Source: Acidimicrobiia bacterium
GTDB lineage: Bacteria > Actinomycetota > Acidimicrobiia > IMCC26256 > DASPTH01
Length of the DNA: 64,000 nt
Direction of reading: 5' to 3'
NCBI GenBank assembly: GCA_040880805.1
Contig: JBBDHW010000043.1
Span: forward strand, 18,561-82,560
This document shows, piece after piece, positions 8,858 to 17,254 of the stretch; position 1 is the first letter of the stretch; each line of letters opens with the position of its first letter. The notes beneath the pieces were generated by a model. The model saw nothing but the letters and a program-made list of their open reading frames with translations, was not told the origin of the DNA and made no database searches. Made by a program: the position numbers and the translations under genes.

Positions 8858-9877
8858 TTACTTGTCCGGGCTCGCCGGTTCCTCGGAACGTGGAACTTCC
8901 TCGGAATCGAGCGCGTCGACCGACGTTGGCGCTTCGATCGGTTCCCGCACTGACTCCTCGGAGTCGGCAGGAAGTACGGCGACGTCGCGGGTGCGATAGC
9001 CCCAGCCGAACCACCCGAACAGCGCAGCCGCCGCCGCGATCACGAGCGGGAACAACACGATGGAGCCGAGGTTCACGGTCCACCGCCCGTCCTGCCACCC
9101 GAGCAGGCCGATGCCGAGCCCGAGCAGCAGACCCCAGAAGAACGCGGCCACCGGGTGCCCGTGCAGCCGCACCTTTCCCGACCACATGAGACGTTCGTTC
9201 GCGCGCAGGGTTCCTGCCGGGAGCCACGCGTGCGAGCCGCGCTCCTGGAAGTCGACCGCGTCGGGCAGCTCGCGTCCTGTGGTCTGCCACGCCTCCTCGC
9301 GCTCGATCTGGTCTGCAGTGTTGAGCTCCGCGTCGACCCAGCCCGGTTCCTTCGGCTTCCTGCCCTTCGTGAACATCACGCCGACGGCGCCGATGACGAC
9401 CGCCGCGAGCGCAACCAGGCCCGCGGGCTTCGAGAGCGGATCGCCGTCGAGCTTGATGTAACCCGTGTACTCGCATCGCCAGCCGAGCCCGGAATTCACG
9501 ACGTCGACCCGGTAGAGCCCGACGCCGACATTGAAGTAGTCGTCGAGTTCGACGGTGTCGGCGGAGTACGTCGCGCCGGTGCTCTCGTGCGCGTCGGTCG
9601 AGATGCCGAAGAGGCCGTCGACGACCGAGACCTTCACCGTTGTGGTGCTGGGTGGATTCGCCGCCGCGAACTCGGTGGGGATGTTGCCAGAAACCGTGAG
9701 CTGTTCACCCTCGTGCACGACGAGTGGGTCGTCGCGCGTGAGGAGCGTCGCATCCTTGCCGTTGGCCGTGCCGGTGCATCCGCCGGTGATCTCGTCGGCG
9801 ACGGCCGGGCTGGGAGTGAACACGAGTGGGAGCAACACCGACACGAGGGCCAGCGCACACCGCGCCGCGCGCGCCAT
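8858..9877 (-). CDS. Exported membrane-anchored protein of unknown function
   Basis: 339 residues: a signal peptide (ALVSVLLPLVFTPSPAVA), an extracellular beta-rich domain with paired cysteines (GGCTGTANG and WRCEYTG), a membrane segment near 180 (GLVALAAVVIGAVGVMF), a cytoplasmic stretch beginning KGRKPKEPG, then two more membrane segments (FFWGLLLGLGIGLLGW; IVLFPLVIAAAAALFGW) and an acidic tail. I do not recognise the family. ATG at 9877 overlaps the stop of the upstream lipoprotein gene (TGATG), so they are coupled. Its position between moxR and the VWA gene suggests a shared envelope process, which is inference. Confidence 0.7.
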   Translation of the reverse strand: MARAARCALALVSVLLPLVFTPSPAVADEITGGCTGTANGKDATLLTRDDPLVVHEGEQLTVSGNIPTEFAAANPPSTTTVKVSVVDGLFGISTDAHESTGATYSADTVELDDYFNVGVGLYRVDVVNSGLGWRCEYTGYIKLDGDPLSKPAGLVALAAVVIGAVGVMFTKGRKPKEPGWVDAELNTADQIEREEAWQTTGRELPDAVDFQERGSHAWLPAGTLRANERLMWSGKVRLHGHPVAAFFWGLLLGLGIGLLGWQDGRWTVNLGSIVLFPLVIAAAAALFGWFGWGYRTRDVAVLPADSEESVREPIEAPTSVDALDSEEVPRSEEPASPDK

Positions 9878-10245
9878 CAGATGCCGGCCGAATCTTGTTT
9901 GTACAAACCGCAGCCCCTGGCTGCGCGCCGGTTCACGTTGTTGACGGCCTTCTCGATCTTCGGATTGTCGACCACCGATTTGTCGCCGTCCCGTCGTCGT
10001 TCGAGCGCGTCGAGGAATGTATCGGCATCTTGGGCGATGTCCTTGGGGGCATGATCGGCAATCCTTCGCACGATGCGGATCTGTTCGTCGAGGCTTGCCC
10101 GCTTCTCGACCCGCACGTCGTACCGATGCGCAGCCTCGCAGAAAGGTTTGCTCGGGCGCGGGAGCGAGTTGCTCCCGTCGCGCGAGCAAGCGGCAGCGCC
10201 GACAGCCAGGAGGGCTGCCGCGACGAGCAGGGGGGCGGCTCGCAT
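9877..10245 (-). CDS. Small putative lipoprotein
   Basis: 122 residues with a lipoprotein signal peptide (LLVAAALLAVGAAAC), so the mature N-terminus would be a lipidated Cys20. The mature part is helical and charged (EKRASLDEQIRIVRRIAD; DADTFLDALERRR) with Cys in FCEAAHRY and in GCGLYKQ that could pair. No family recognised. It is translationally coupled to the following membrane-protein gene through a TGATG overlap. Confidence 0.68.
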   Translation of the reverse strand: MRAAPLLVAAALLAVGAAACSRDGSNSLPRPSKPFCEAAHRYDVRVEKRASLDEQIRIVRRIADHAPKDIAQDADTFLDALERRRDGDKSVVDNPKIEKAVNNVNRRAARGCGLYKQDSAGI

Positions 10246-10331
10246 GGGTCGCCATTGTTGCCGGACGCGAAACCTTGGTGGGACTCAGGCCGCCAGGATC
10301 AAGGGGGACTAGCGTGGGACCTGACTATGGA

Positions 10332-10375
10332 TCGCTCACGGCTCGCCGGGATACCCGGCTCGCTATCGTTCGCTC
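10332..10375 (+). repeat. REP-like palindromic element, copy 1
   Basis: The core 10341-10363 has left arm GCTCGCCGGG, loop ATA and right arm CCCGGCTCGC, with 8 of 10 positions matching the perfect copies. It is flanked by TCGCTCA on the left and CGTTCGCTC on the right as in the other copies. It ends two bases before the VWA gene start, so it occupies that gene's 5' leader. Confidence 0.75.
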
Positions 10376-10376
10376 T

Positions 10377-12395
10377 ATGAAGTGGTTCACGCGCCAGCGA
10401 GTGGACGGGTTCCGTTACTCACGCTGGGACGGCAGCCAGACCGGCTTCGATCTCGACGCCGAGCAGCTCCTCGACGAGATGAGCGACGACCTGCTCTACC
10501 ACGGCGACCTCAACGCCGCGCTGCGGCGTCTGATGCAGCAGGGGTTCCGCGACCGCAACAACGAAGAGCTCATGGGGCTGCGCGAGATGCTGCAGAAGCT
10601 GCGTGAGCGGCGGCGCCAGGAGCTCGAGAACCGCGACCTCGGCGGTGTCTACGACGACATCGCGCAGCAGCTCAACGAGGTCGTCGATATGGAGCGCGAG
10701 GGGATCGAGCGTCGCGTCGACGAGGCCACGCAATCGGGCGACCGGCGGCGTCAGGAGCTCGTGGAAGAGGTCGCCGACCAGCGGCGCCAGCAGCTCGAGC
10801 AGCTCCCGCCCGACCTCGCCGGCAAAGTGCAGACGCTCCAGGAATACGAGTTCATGGACGACGCCGCGCGCCAGCGGTTCGAGGAGCTGATGGACCAGTT
10901 GCGCGAGCAGCTCATGCAGAGCTACTTCAACCAGCTCTCCGAGGGCATGCAGAACATGACCCCCGAGCGCATGCAGCAGATGAAAGACATGCTCAACGAG
11001 CTCAACCAGATGCTCGAACAGCGAGAGCGCGGCGAAGAACCCGACTTCGACGGGTTCATGGAGCGCTTCGGCGATTTCTTCCCCGGCAACCCGCAGAGCC
11101 TCGACGAGCTGCTCGAGCAGATGGCGCAGTCGATGGCGCAGATGCAGCAGCTCCTCAACTCGATGACTCCCGAGCAGCGCGCGCAGCTCCAGGCGCTCGC
11201 CGAGTCGCTGCTCGAAGACATGGATCTCCGCTGGCAGGTCGACCAGCTCTCGCGCAATTTGCAGCAGGCGTTCCCGAACCTTCCCTGGCAGCGCTCGCAG
11301 CGCTTCAGCGGCGACGACCCGCTCCAGTTCGGGCAGATGGCCGGGCTGCTCGACACGCTCGGCGATCTCGACGACCTCGAGCACCTGCTGCGCTCTGCGA
11401 CCCAGCCGGGCGAGCTCGCCGAAGTCGACCTCGACCGTGCGCGTGAACTCCTCGGTGACGACGCCGCGCGCTCGCTCGACCGGCTGCGCGAGCTCACGAA
11501 GATGCTCGAGGAAGCCGGGCTCATCGAACAGCGCGAAGGCCGGCTCGAGCTCACGCCGCGCGCTATCCGAGCCATCGGCAGGAAGGCGCTCGCCGACATC
11601 TACCGCAAGCTGCTCAAGGACCGCGCCGGTCGTCACGACGTCGAGAACGCCGGCGCCGGGAACGAGTACGCGCACGACCACAAGCCGTACGAGTTCGGCG
11701 ATCCGTTCCACCTGAACGTGCAGGAGACGGTGAAGAACGCGATCTGGCGAGGCGGTGCCGGCACGCCGGTCCGGCTGATCCCCGACGACTTCGAGATCGA
11801 TCGCACCGAGCACATCACGCGTTCGGCCACGGTGCTGATGCTCGACGTGTCGCTGTCGATGCCCATGCGCGACAACTTCCTTCCTGCAAAGAAGGTCGCG
11901 ATGGCGCTCCATTCGCTGATCACCACGCAGTTCCCGCGCGACTACTTCGGACTCGTCGCGTTCGGTCGCGTGGCGCGTGAGGTGAAGCCGGAGCTGCTAC
12001 CGGAGATGAGCTGGGACTTCGAGTGGGGCACGAACATGCACCACGCGCTGCTGCTCGCCCGTCGCCAGCTCAACCGGCAGAGCGGTCAGAAGCAGATCAT
12101 CATGGTCACCGACGGCGAGCCCACGGCCCACATCGAGCACGGCGAGCCGTACTTTCAGTACCCCCCGTCACCGATCACGATCGAGGAGACCCTCAAAGAG
12201 GTCATGCGCTGCACGCGCGACGGAATCCGCATCAACACGTTCATGCTCGACGAGAGCCACTACCTGCGCTCCTTCGTCGAGCAGATGATGCGAGTCAACG
12301 GCGGCCGCGCGTTCTTTACGAACGCCGACAGCCTCGGCGACTACGTGCTCGTCGACTTCCTCGACCACAAGCGCGAACGCCGCCGCGCCGGCTGA
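10377..12395 (+). CDS. VWA-domain protein, probable MoxR partner
   Basis: 672 residues. Residues 40-330 are a Gln/Glu/Arg/Met-rich helical region with many coiled-coil-like repeats (MLNELNQMLEQRERGEEPDF). The C-terminal third is a von Willebrand factor A domain with a MIDAS motif LDVSLSM (D-x-S-x-S) near residue 490, IIMVTDGEPTAH, and a conserved Thr region. Such proteins work with MoxR ATPases in metal insertion or complex assembly. ATG at 10377 follows the REP-like copy; no clear Shine-Dalgarno remains there. It is followed 13 bases later by the chimeric remnant. Confidence 0.85.
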   Translation: MKWFTRQRVDGFRYSRWDGSQTGFDLDAEQLLDEMSDDLLYHGDLNAALRRLMQQGFRDRNNEELMGLREMLQKLRERRRQELENRDLGGVYDDIAQQLNEVVDMEREGIERRVDEATQSGDRRRQELVEEVADQRRQQLEQLPPDLAGKVQTLQEYEFMDDAARQRFEELMDQLREQLMQSYFNQLSEGMQNMTPERMQQMKDMLNELNQMLEQRERGEEPDFDGFMERFGDFFPGNPQSLDELLEQMAQSMAQMQQLLNSMTPEQRAQLQALAESLLEDMDLRWQVDQLSRNLQQAFPNLPWQRSQRFSGDDPLQFGQMAGLLDTLGDLDDLEHLLRSATQPGELAEVDLDRARELLGDDAARSLDRLRELTKMLEEAGLIEQREGRLELTPRAIRAIGRKALADIYRKLLKDRAGRHDVENAGAGNEYAHDHKPYEFGDPFHLNVQETVKNAIWRGGAGTPVRLIPDDFEIDRTEHITRSATVLMLDVSLSMPMRDNFLPAKKVAMALHSLITTQFPRDYFGLVAFGRVAREVKPELLPEMSWDFEWGTNMHHALLLARRQLNRQSGQKQIIMVTDGEPTAHIEHGEPYFQYPPSPITIEETLKEVMRCTRDGIRINTFMLDESHYLRSFVEQMMRVNGGRAFFTNADSLGDYVLVDFLDHKRERRRAG

Positions 12396-12408
12396 ATCGA
12401 GCGTCGGC

Positions 12409-12708
12409 GTGTCGCTCGTCGACGAGCACGCCCTCGTCCTGATCACCGGGATCTCGGCGTCGGGCAAGTCGACGGTCGCGCAACTGCTCGCGGAGCGGTT
12501 TGCACGCGGAGTCCATATACGCGGGGACGTGTTCCGCCGCATGGTCGTCGCGGGGCAGACGCCCGAGTGTGATCAGAGAGGTAGTGCGTACGCGCTCCAT
12601 ATCGCGATCATGCAGCGGTACGGAGTCGATCGAATCCTGAGCTTCGATCGCGGCTTCGATGCAGTACCCGGTATCGAGCGCGTGGGTCAGCCGAGCTCGT
12701 CGACGTAG
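12409..12708 (+). pseudogene. Chimeric remnant: P-loop kinase N-terminus joined to PIN-domain C-terminus
   Basis: The 99-codon frame has two unrelated halves. Codons 1-49 carry a P-loop (LITGISASGKSTVAQLLAERF, GVHIRGDVFRRMVV) like the N-terminus of AAA_33/zeta-like small-molecule kinases. From about codon 58, ALHIAIMQRYGVDRILSFDR and then GFDAVPGIERV match the last third of a PIN-domain (VapC-type) nuclease. The middle of each protein is missing, so this looks like an in-frame deletion joining two genes. The 3' end runs into the end of the convergent macro-domain gene. It is unlikely to be functional. Confidence 0.7.
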
Positions 12709-13184
12709 CGCTCGTGGATCGCGGCGTCGAAGCACACGAAGCGCACGAGCTCTACACCCGTGATGGTGGAGCGAACCATCTCGACGGCGATCCGGGTGGC
12801 TTCGGCCACCGGGTACCCGTACGCGCCGGTGCTGATCGCGGGGAACGCCACCGACGCGGCGCCGAGCTCGTCGGCCACTTCGAGGCACCGCCGATAGCAG
12901 CTCGCGAGTAGCCGGGCCTCGCCGCCGCCGCCGCCCCGCCAGATCGGGCCGACGGTGTGGATCACGAAGCGAGCCGGGAGTGCGAACCCGGGCGTTGCCT
13001 TGGCGTCTCCGAACGCGCAGCCGTTGAGCTGCCGGCACGCTTCGTGGAGTTCCGGGCCCGCGGCACGGTGGATGGCGCCGTCGACACCACCCCCGCCCAG
13101 CAGGGAGTTGTTGGCCGCGTTGACGATGGCGTCGGCGTGCTCGGCGGTGATATCGCCCAGTGCAACCTCGAGACGCGGAGCCAC
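12687..13184 (-). CDS. Macro-domain protein (ADP-ribose / O-acetyl-ADP-ribose hydrolase type)
   Basis: About 165 residues covering a full macro domain: [20 protein letters not shown], then [27 protein letters not shown] and [14 protein letters not shown]. The Asn pair and the [10 protein letters not shown] loop are typical of YmdB-like hydrolases that remove ADP-ribose or deacetylate O-acetyl-ADP-ribose. GTG at 13184 gives the usual length; a longer frame to 13322 adds a segment without family similarity. The 3' end overlaps the kinase-PIN remnant, which may mark a deletion boundary. Confidence 0.85.
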   Translation of the reverse strand: MAPRLEVALGDITAEHADAIVNAANNSLLGGGGVDGAIHRAAGPELHEACRQLNGCAFGDAKATPGFALPARFVIHTVGPIWRGGGGGEARLLASCYRRCLEVADELGAASVAFPAISTGAYGYPVAEATRIAVEMVRSTITGVELVRFVCFDAAIHERYVDELG

Positions 13185-13333
13185 GAGCCGTAGCGTAGGT
13201 TCGCTGACGGAAGCGCTACATGGACCAAGTGCGCGCACACCGGAGTGAGCACGAAGGCCCAGAACCCTTGTGGCATCTTCCGCCGCGGGAAAGAAACCCC
13301 TTGCGCTCGGGCCCACGACCAATCATAGTAACA

Positions 13334-13351
13334 CCACTGTAGTTTCAGTGG
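13334..13351 (+). promoter_or_regulatory. Inverted repeat upstream of whiB
   Basis: Perfect six-base arms CCACTG and CAGTGG around TAGTTT lie 47 bases before the WhiB start, in a locally AT-rich stretch (from AATCATAGTAA). It is a candidate operator or the symmetric part of the promoter; no regulator can be named. Confidence 0.4.
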
Positions 13352-13397
13352 CGTCATTCCCGACCCCGCCCTCATCCGCAACCCGAGGAGCCACGCC

Positions 13398-13727
13398 GTG
13401 CCCCAACCCGTCACCACGATCAGCCCCGTCGCGTCGAGCCTCGCAGCTCTGGTCGCGGCCCACCGGGCCGCCGGCCGCGGCGAGCGACGCTGGCAGGAGA
13501 ACGCCAACTGCCTCGGGGTCGATCCCGACCTCTTCTTCCCCGAGCGGGGTGCGTCCACCCGGGAGGCCAAGACCGTCTGCCGGGGCTGCGAGGTCCAGGT
13601 CGACTGTCTCGAGTATGCGCTCGCCCACGGCGAGAAGTTCGGCATCTGGGGCGGGCTGTCGGAGCGAGAGCGGCGCCGGGTCCGTCGTGCGCGGGCGCTC
13701 GAGCGCCGCGGTGCCGTCGGCGCCTGA
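13398..13727 (+). CDS. WhiB-family iron-sulfur transcriptional regulator
   Basis: 109 residues. The four cluster cysteines are in NCLGVDPDLFFP, TVCRGCEVQVDC (C-x2-C-x5-C), followed by the GIWGGLSERERR turn and a basic C-terminal tail (RRVRRARALERR) for DNA contact. WhiB proteins hold a 4Fe-4S cluster and bind sigma factor region 4 to redirect transcription in response to redox change or development. The start is GTG. A symmetric AT-rich site lies upstream at 13334. The 213 bases between the macro-domain gene and this start hold nothing else. Confidence 0.93.
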   Translation: MPQPVTTISPVASSLAALVAAHRAAGRGERRWQENANCLGVDPDLFFPERGASTREAKTVCRGCEVQVDCLEYALAHGEKFGIWGGLSERERRRVRRARALERRGAVGA

Positions 13728-13796
13728 ACAATCGGTCGCCCCGCGCCGAGCGCGCATCGTCGGCCACAATGGTCTCTCGATGAAGGGGGACCACCC

Positions 13797-15059
13797 ATGA
13801 CCACCCTCGACCTCCGCACGCGTCTGCAGGGCAGCGCCGTCGACCTCGACGCCGGCACCTTCTACGACGCCCCGCTCGGCGACCTGCTGGCGGAGAACGG
13901 GCAGCTCGCGGCGCGTGGCTACGCGCACCTCGGGCTCGCGCCGCTCGCGTTCGAGGTGGGCGACGCGCAGTTCTCACTGGCCGCTGAGCGCGACACGTTG
14001 GTGGTGCGCCCCGGCATCGATGACGACGCGACCGTGGTGTCGCTCGGCGCTCACGACTTCTCCGAGCTCGTCCAGGAGGTCACGACCACGCTCGGCCTCG
14101 GGATGCGGGGACGCGTGGAGATGCGGCGCGGCACGATGGACGAGTTCGTGGCGTGGGAGCCGGTACTTCGCGCACTGATCGACGCGCGGCCCGTGCACGA
14201 GCCGGGGATGGTGCAGCTGCTCGACGCCGACGGCGGCGAGCTCGACTTGCACCAGAGCTTCACGCTCGACGACCCGCGCGAGCAGATCGGTGCCTTCCTC
14301 GCCGAAGCCGGTTTCGTGAAGATCCGCAACGTGTTCGAGCCCGACGAGATGGCAGCGATCGTCGACGAGCTGGCCGACGCCGTCGCCGAAGCGGAGCGCG
14401 ACGACGGTCAATCGTGGTGGGCGCGCGACGGCAAGGGCGAGTGGTACGCGGCGCGCATCCTCGGCTTCAACGAGAAGTCGCCCGCGCTGCGCAAGGTCTT
14501 GCACGACGAACGGCTGATCCAGCTCGGTGAGTTCACCGACGACACCTACACGCAGCGCGATCCCGACAACTCTGACGCCGCCGAGGGCCTCACGAAGCGG
14601 ATCGGCGTCACCGACGGCATCTCCGACGTGCCGTGGCACAAAGACTGCTCGCCGGGCGGCCACTCGTACGGGTGTTGCGGCCTCACCGTCGGGCTGTGTC
14701 TCACGCCTGCCGACCGTGAGAGCGGCGAGCTCGGTGTGGTTGCGGGATCGCACCGCGCGAACGTGCAGGGTGGTGGTGTGCGCGCCGACATGGACCTGCC
14801 GCGGGTTGCGCTTCCGGCAGAAATTGGCGACGTCACCATTCACTGTTCGTGCGCGTTGCACATGAGCCGGCCACCGGTGAGCCGTGAACGGCGAGTCGTC
14901 TACACGGGCTTCGGGCTGGCGCGGCGTCCCGGTGATGTGGTCGAGCCGGTCGATCGCGACACCATCCGCCGCGAGCGCGCCGACCTCGACGACGCCGGCC
15001 GCCGCCTGAATCAGCGCGGCTACGGCGCCAAGATCCAGCAGTTCGAGCTCGACTCCTAG
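13797..15059 (+). CDS. Phytanoyl-CoA dioxygenase (PhyH) family protein
   Basis: 420 residues. The N-terminal 140 residues look like a sterol-carrier-type or unrelated domain. The C-terminal 280 are PhyH-like: IGAFLAEAGFVKIRNVFEPD, the iron ligands in VPWHKDCSPG (H-x-D) and a distal His in IHCSCALHMS, then SRERRVVYTGFGL for 2-oxoglutarate binding. These are Fe(II)/2-oxoglutarate hydroxylases. ATG with AAGGGGG upstream. The substrate is unknown; phytanoyl-CoA itself should not be assumed. The 3' end overlaps the convergent formiminotransferase gene by four bases. Confidence 0.83.
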   Translation: MTTLDLRTRLQGSAVDLDAGTFYDAPLGDLLAENGQLAARGYAHLGLAPLAFEVGDAQFSLAAERDTLVVRPGIDDDATVVSLGAHDFSELVQEVTTTLGLGMRGRVEMRRGTMDEFVAWEPVLRALIDARPVHEPGMVQLLDADGGELDLHQSFTLDDPREQIGAFLAEAGFVKIRNVFEPDEMAAIVDELADAVAEAERDDGQSWWARDGKGEWYAARILGFNEKSPALRKVLHDERLIQLGEFTDDTYTQRDPDNSDAAEGLTKRIGVTDGISDVPWHKDCSPGGHSYGCCGLTVGLCLTPADRESGELGVVAGSHRANVQGGGVRADMDLPRVALPAEIGDVTIHCSCALHMSRPPVSRERRVVYTGFGLARRPGDVVEPVDRDTIRRERADLDDAGRRLNQRGYGAKIQQFELDS

Positions 15060-15910
15060 TTGGCGGCGCGGTCGAGGCGCGCCTCGATCGTCTGGTCGGG
15101 ACTGATCCCCGACCAGACGCGGAACTCGTCGTCGCAGCGCGCGAGCTCGGACGCGGGGAGCAGACCAACGAGCTCGACACGCGCCACATCAGCGCCGCGC
15201 CCTCGTGCGAGCGATCGCACGGCCTCGCAGGCCTGCTGCAGCCCGGTCGCCCCGAGGTCGACGAGATTCATCGACACCTGCACCCGCGCCGCCGACTCGA
15301 GCTCGAGCCCGAGCGCGCGCACACCTATCAGGCCACCGTCGATCTCGCGCACCGCGCGAGCGAGCGAGCGCGCGAGCGCGAGATCGTCACGGTCGAGCTC
15401 GCAGTTCACCGCTACCAGCAACGGCCGTGCGCCGACCGCGACCGCACCCAGCTGCGGGTGCGGCTCGGGCGGACCAACGTCGGGCTGCCGTCGGGTGAAC
15501 GCGTCGCGTCGGGTGTCGGGCAGCGCCCGGTGCTGCGGATCAGCGTCGCCGTAGAGGAACACGGGGAGCGCGAGTTCCTCGGCTGCCCACGACGCGAACG
15601 CGCGGGCCGCGTCGACCGCGTCGCCGCTCGGTGTGCCGTCGAGCGCGACGAACGGCACCACGTCGAGCGCGCCGATCCGCGGGTGAACGCCGTCGTGCGC
15701 GGTGAGATCGACTCGGTCGGCCACCGCACGCGCGAGCCGCCGTAGCGCCGGTTCGGCATCGTGCTCGCCGGGACCGGCGAGCGTGAAGACCGAGCGGTGA
15801 TGGTCGGCATCGACGTGGACGTCGAGCAATGACGCACCGCATGCCCTCGCGAGTGCGTCGAGCGCGCGCGTGTTGCGTCCTTCCGACACGTTCGGCACGC
15901 ATTCGAGCAC
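15056..15910 (-). CDS. Glutamate formimidoyltransferase-like protein
   Basis: 284 residues matching the formiminotransferase N- and C-subdomains: ECVPNVSEGRN at the start, DVHVDADHHRSVFTLAG, AHDGVHPRIGALDVVPF and RVQVSMNLVDLGATGL. The family transfers a formimino group between formiminoglutamate and tetrahydrofolate in histidine breakdown. No histidine-degradation genes are nearby and there is no fused cyclodeaminase domain, so the substrate could differ. GTG start at 15910. Confidence 0.87.
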   Translation of the reverse strand: MLECVPNVSEGRNTRALDALARACGASLLDVHVDADHHRSVFTLAGPGEHDAEPALRRLARAVADRVDLTAHDGVHPRIGALDVVPFVALDGTPSGDAVDAARAFASWAAEELALPVFLYGDADPQHRALPDTRRDAFTRRQPDVGPPEPHPQLGAVAVGARPLLVAVNCELDRDDLALARSLARAVREIDGGLIGVRALGLELESAARVQVSMNLVDLGATGLQQACEAVRSLARGRGADVARVELVGLLPASELARCDDEFRVWSGISPDQTIEARLDRAAN

Positions 15911-15934
15911 CGGATCAGGCTATGACGACGCCGG

Positions 15935-15940
15935 TAGGCT
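15935..15940 (+). promoter_or_regulatory. Candidate -10 element (TAGGCT) for leaderless LLM gene
   Basis: TAGGCT is nine bases before the ATG at 15950, with no Shine-Dalgarno between, the same spacing as before xseA and the UPF0182 gene. Confidence 0.4.
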
Positions 15941-15949
15941 CCGGCCCAC

Positions 15950-16975
15950 ATGAAGCTCGGGCTCGCGCTGCCGCAGTACGACTACTCGGTGAGCAACGAA
16001 CCGCATATCCGTTCGAGCACGGAGCCGGCGGCGCGGCTGCGCTGGGACACGATCGTCGAGTACGCAGTGGCAGCCGAGCACGCGGGTTACGACTCGCTCT
16101 GGTTGTCCGACCACCTCACCCTCGACCTTGCGCGCTATGGCGGATCGCCGGAGCCGCGCGGCATCTTCGATCCGCTCGTCACGCTTGCGGCCCTCGCACG
16201 CGTCGTCACGCGACCGCGGCTCGGCACGCTCGTGATGTGCGAAGCGCTGCGACCGGCGTCGGTGTTGGCGAAGGCACTCGCGTCGCTCGACCGCATTTGC
16301 GACGGACGGCTCGATGTGGGGATCGGCGCGGGGTGGTACGAGCCCGACTACAGGCTGATCGGCATGACGATGCCCGCGCCGCACGTGCGGCTCGCGCGTC
16401 TGCGTGAGGCTATCGAGGTGTGCCGCGGACTGTTGGGGGGAGGACCGTTCACCTTCGACGGTCGCTACCACCGCGCGTTCGACGCGCACAACGATCCGAG
16501 CGCGGTGCAGCGCCCGACTCCGCCGATCGTCGTCGGCGGGAAGAGCGACCGGCTCCTCGCGCTCGTCGCCGAAGTGGCCGACGGCTGGAACACCTGCTGG
16601 GTGTGGACTCACGAGGCCTACCGAGAACGCCTCACGGTGCTCGAACGCGCGTGTGCGGCCGTCGACCGCGATCCTGCGACCCTCACCCGCTCGCTCGGCC
16701 TCTACGCGCTGTGCGGTGAAGACGACGCCGACCTAAAACGACGCTTCGAACGCCTCCGCGCCACGAGCCCTCCGGGCGTGCTCGACGGGGTGACCCTCGA
16801 CGAATGGCGCCACGGCCGCCTCGTCGGCACGGTAGAAGAGGTGCGAGAGCAGACCGCGATGTGGGCACGCCTGGGGATCGAGACGCTCGTGGTGGGGGTA
16901 GGGGCAGTGCCGTTTGCCGTGACCGCCGTCGACGACGTCGAGCTGTTGGCCGAGGCGATCCGCGACCGGACATGA
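15950..16975 (+). CDS. LLM-class (luciferase-like, probably F420-dependent) oxidoreductase
   Basis: 341 residues of the bacterial luciferase-like TIM barrel: MKLGLALPQYDYS, AEHAGYDSLWLSDHL, FDPLVTLAALA, LDVGIGAGWYEPDY, and TPPIVVGGKSDRLLAL near the phosphate-binding end. In actinobacteria the usual cofactor of this subgroup is F420, otherwise FMN. The substrate cannot be deduced. The gene stands alone behind a probable leaderless promoter. Confidence 0.85.
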   Translation: MKLGLALPQYDYSVSNEPHIRSSTEPAARLRWDTIVEYAVAAEHAGYDSLWLSDHLTLDLARYGGSPEPRGIFDPLVTLAALARVVTRPRLGTLVMCEALRPASVLAKALASLDRICDGRLDVGIGAGWYEPDYRLIGMTMPAPHVRLARLREAIEVCRGLLGGGPFTFDGRYHRAFDAHNDPSAVQRPTPPIVVGGKSDRLLALVAEVADGWNTCWVWTHEAYRERLTVLERACAAVDRDPATLTRSLGLYALCGEDDADLKRRFERLRATSPPGVLDGVTLDEWRHGRLVGTVEEVREQTAMWARLGIETLVVGVGAVPFAVTAVDDVELLAEAIRDRT

Positions 16976-17023
16976 CGACGAACGGAAGTAGCCTGGTGAG
17001 GTACCTCCGAAAGGAATGGTCCC

Positions 17024-17191
17024 ATGCCTGGTCCGACCGAGTGGCTGATCATCCTCGCAGTTGTCCTCCTCCTGTTCGGCAGCACCCGGCTGCCCAAGCT
17101 CGCCCGCTCGCTGGGGGAGGCGAGCAGGGAGTTCAAGAAGGGCGTGGACGAGGGCACCAAGGAGGACGAAGGGGACGCGAAGAGCACCTAG
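17024..17191 (+). CDS. tatA: Twin-arginine translocase subunit TatA
   Basis: A 55-residue TatA/TatE-type protein: one N-terminal membrane helix (EWLIILAVVLLLFGSTRLP), the conserved hinge F-G-x-x-x-L-P, an amphipathic helix (KLARSLGEASREFKKGV) and a short charged tail. It forms the pore-building oligomer for export of folded proteins. Shine-Dalgarno AAAGGAA lies upstream. TatB and TatC are not in the window. Its position before the ECF sigma operon recalls sigE-rseA-htrA-tatB of mycobacteria. Confidence 0.92.
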   Translation: MPGPTEWLIILAVVLLLFGSTRLPKLARSLGEASREFKKGVDEGTKEDEGDAKST

Positions 17192-17220
17192 GCCTACCTT
17201 CCACCGCCGTCGGGTTTTCG

Positions 17221-17247
17221 GGAACCGGTCCACCCCTCGGCGTCGTT
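17221..17247 (+). promoter_or_regulatory. ECF-type promoter of the sigma gene (GGAACC-N17-CGTT)
   Basis: GGAACC at 17221-17226 and CGTT at 17244-17247, separated by 17 bases, have the shape of an actinobacterial ECF sigma promoter. The ATG of the sigma gene follows seven bases after CGTT, so the transcript would be leaderless. This suggests autoregulation. The same motif with identical spacing occurs before the HtrA-like gene. Confidence 0.65.
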
Positions 17248-17254
17248 CTTGTCC

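Noticed and set aside
10419-11912. Minus-strand open frame of 497 codons
   Set aside because: Leu/Val/His-rich mirror of the helical region of the VWA gene; no start signal.
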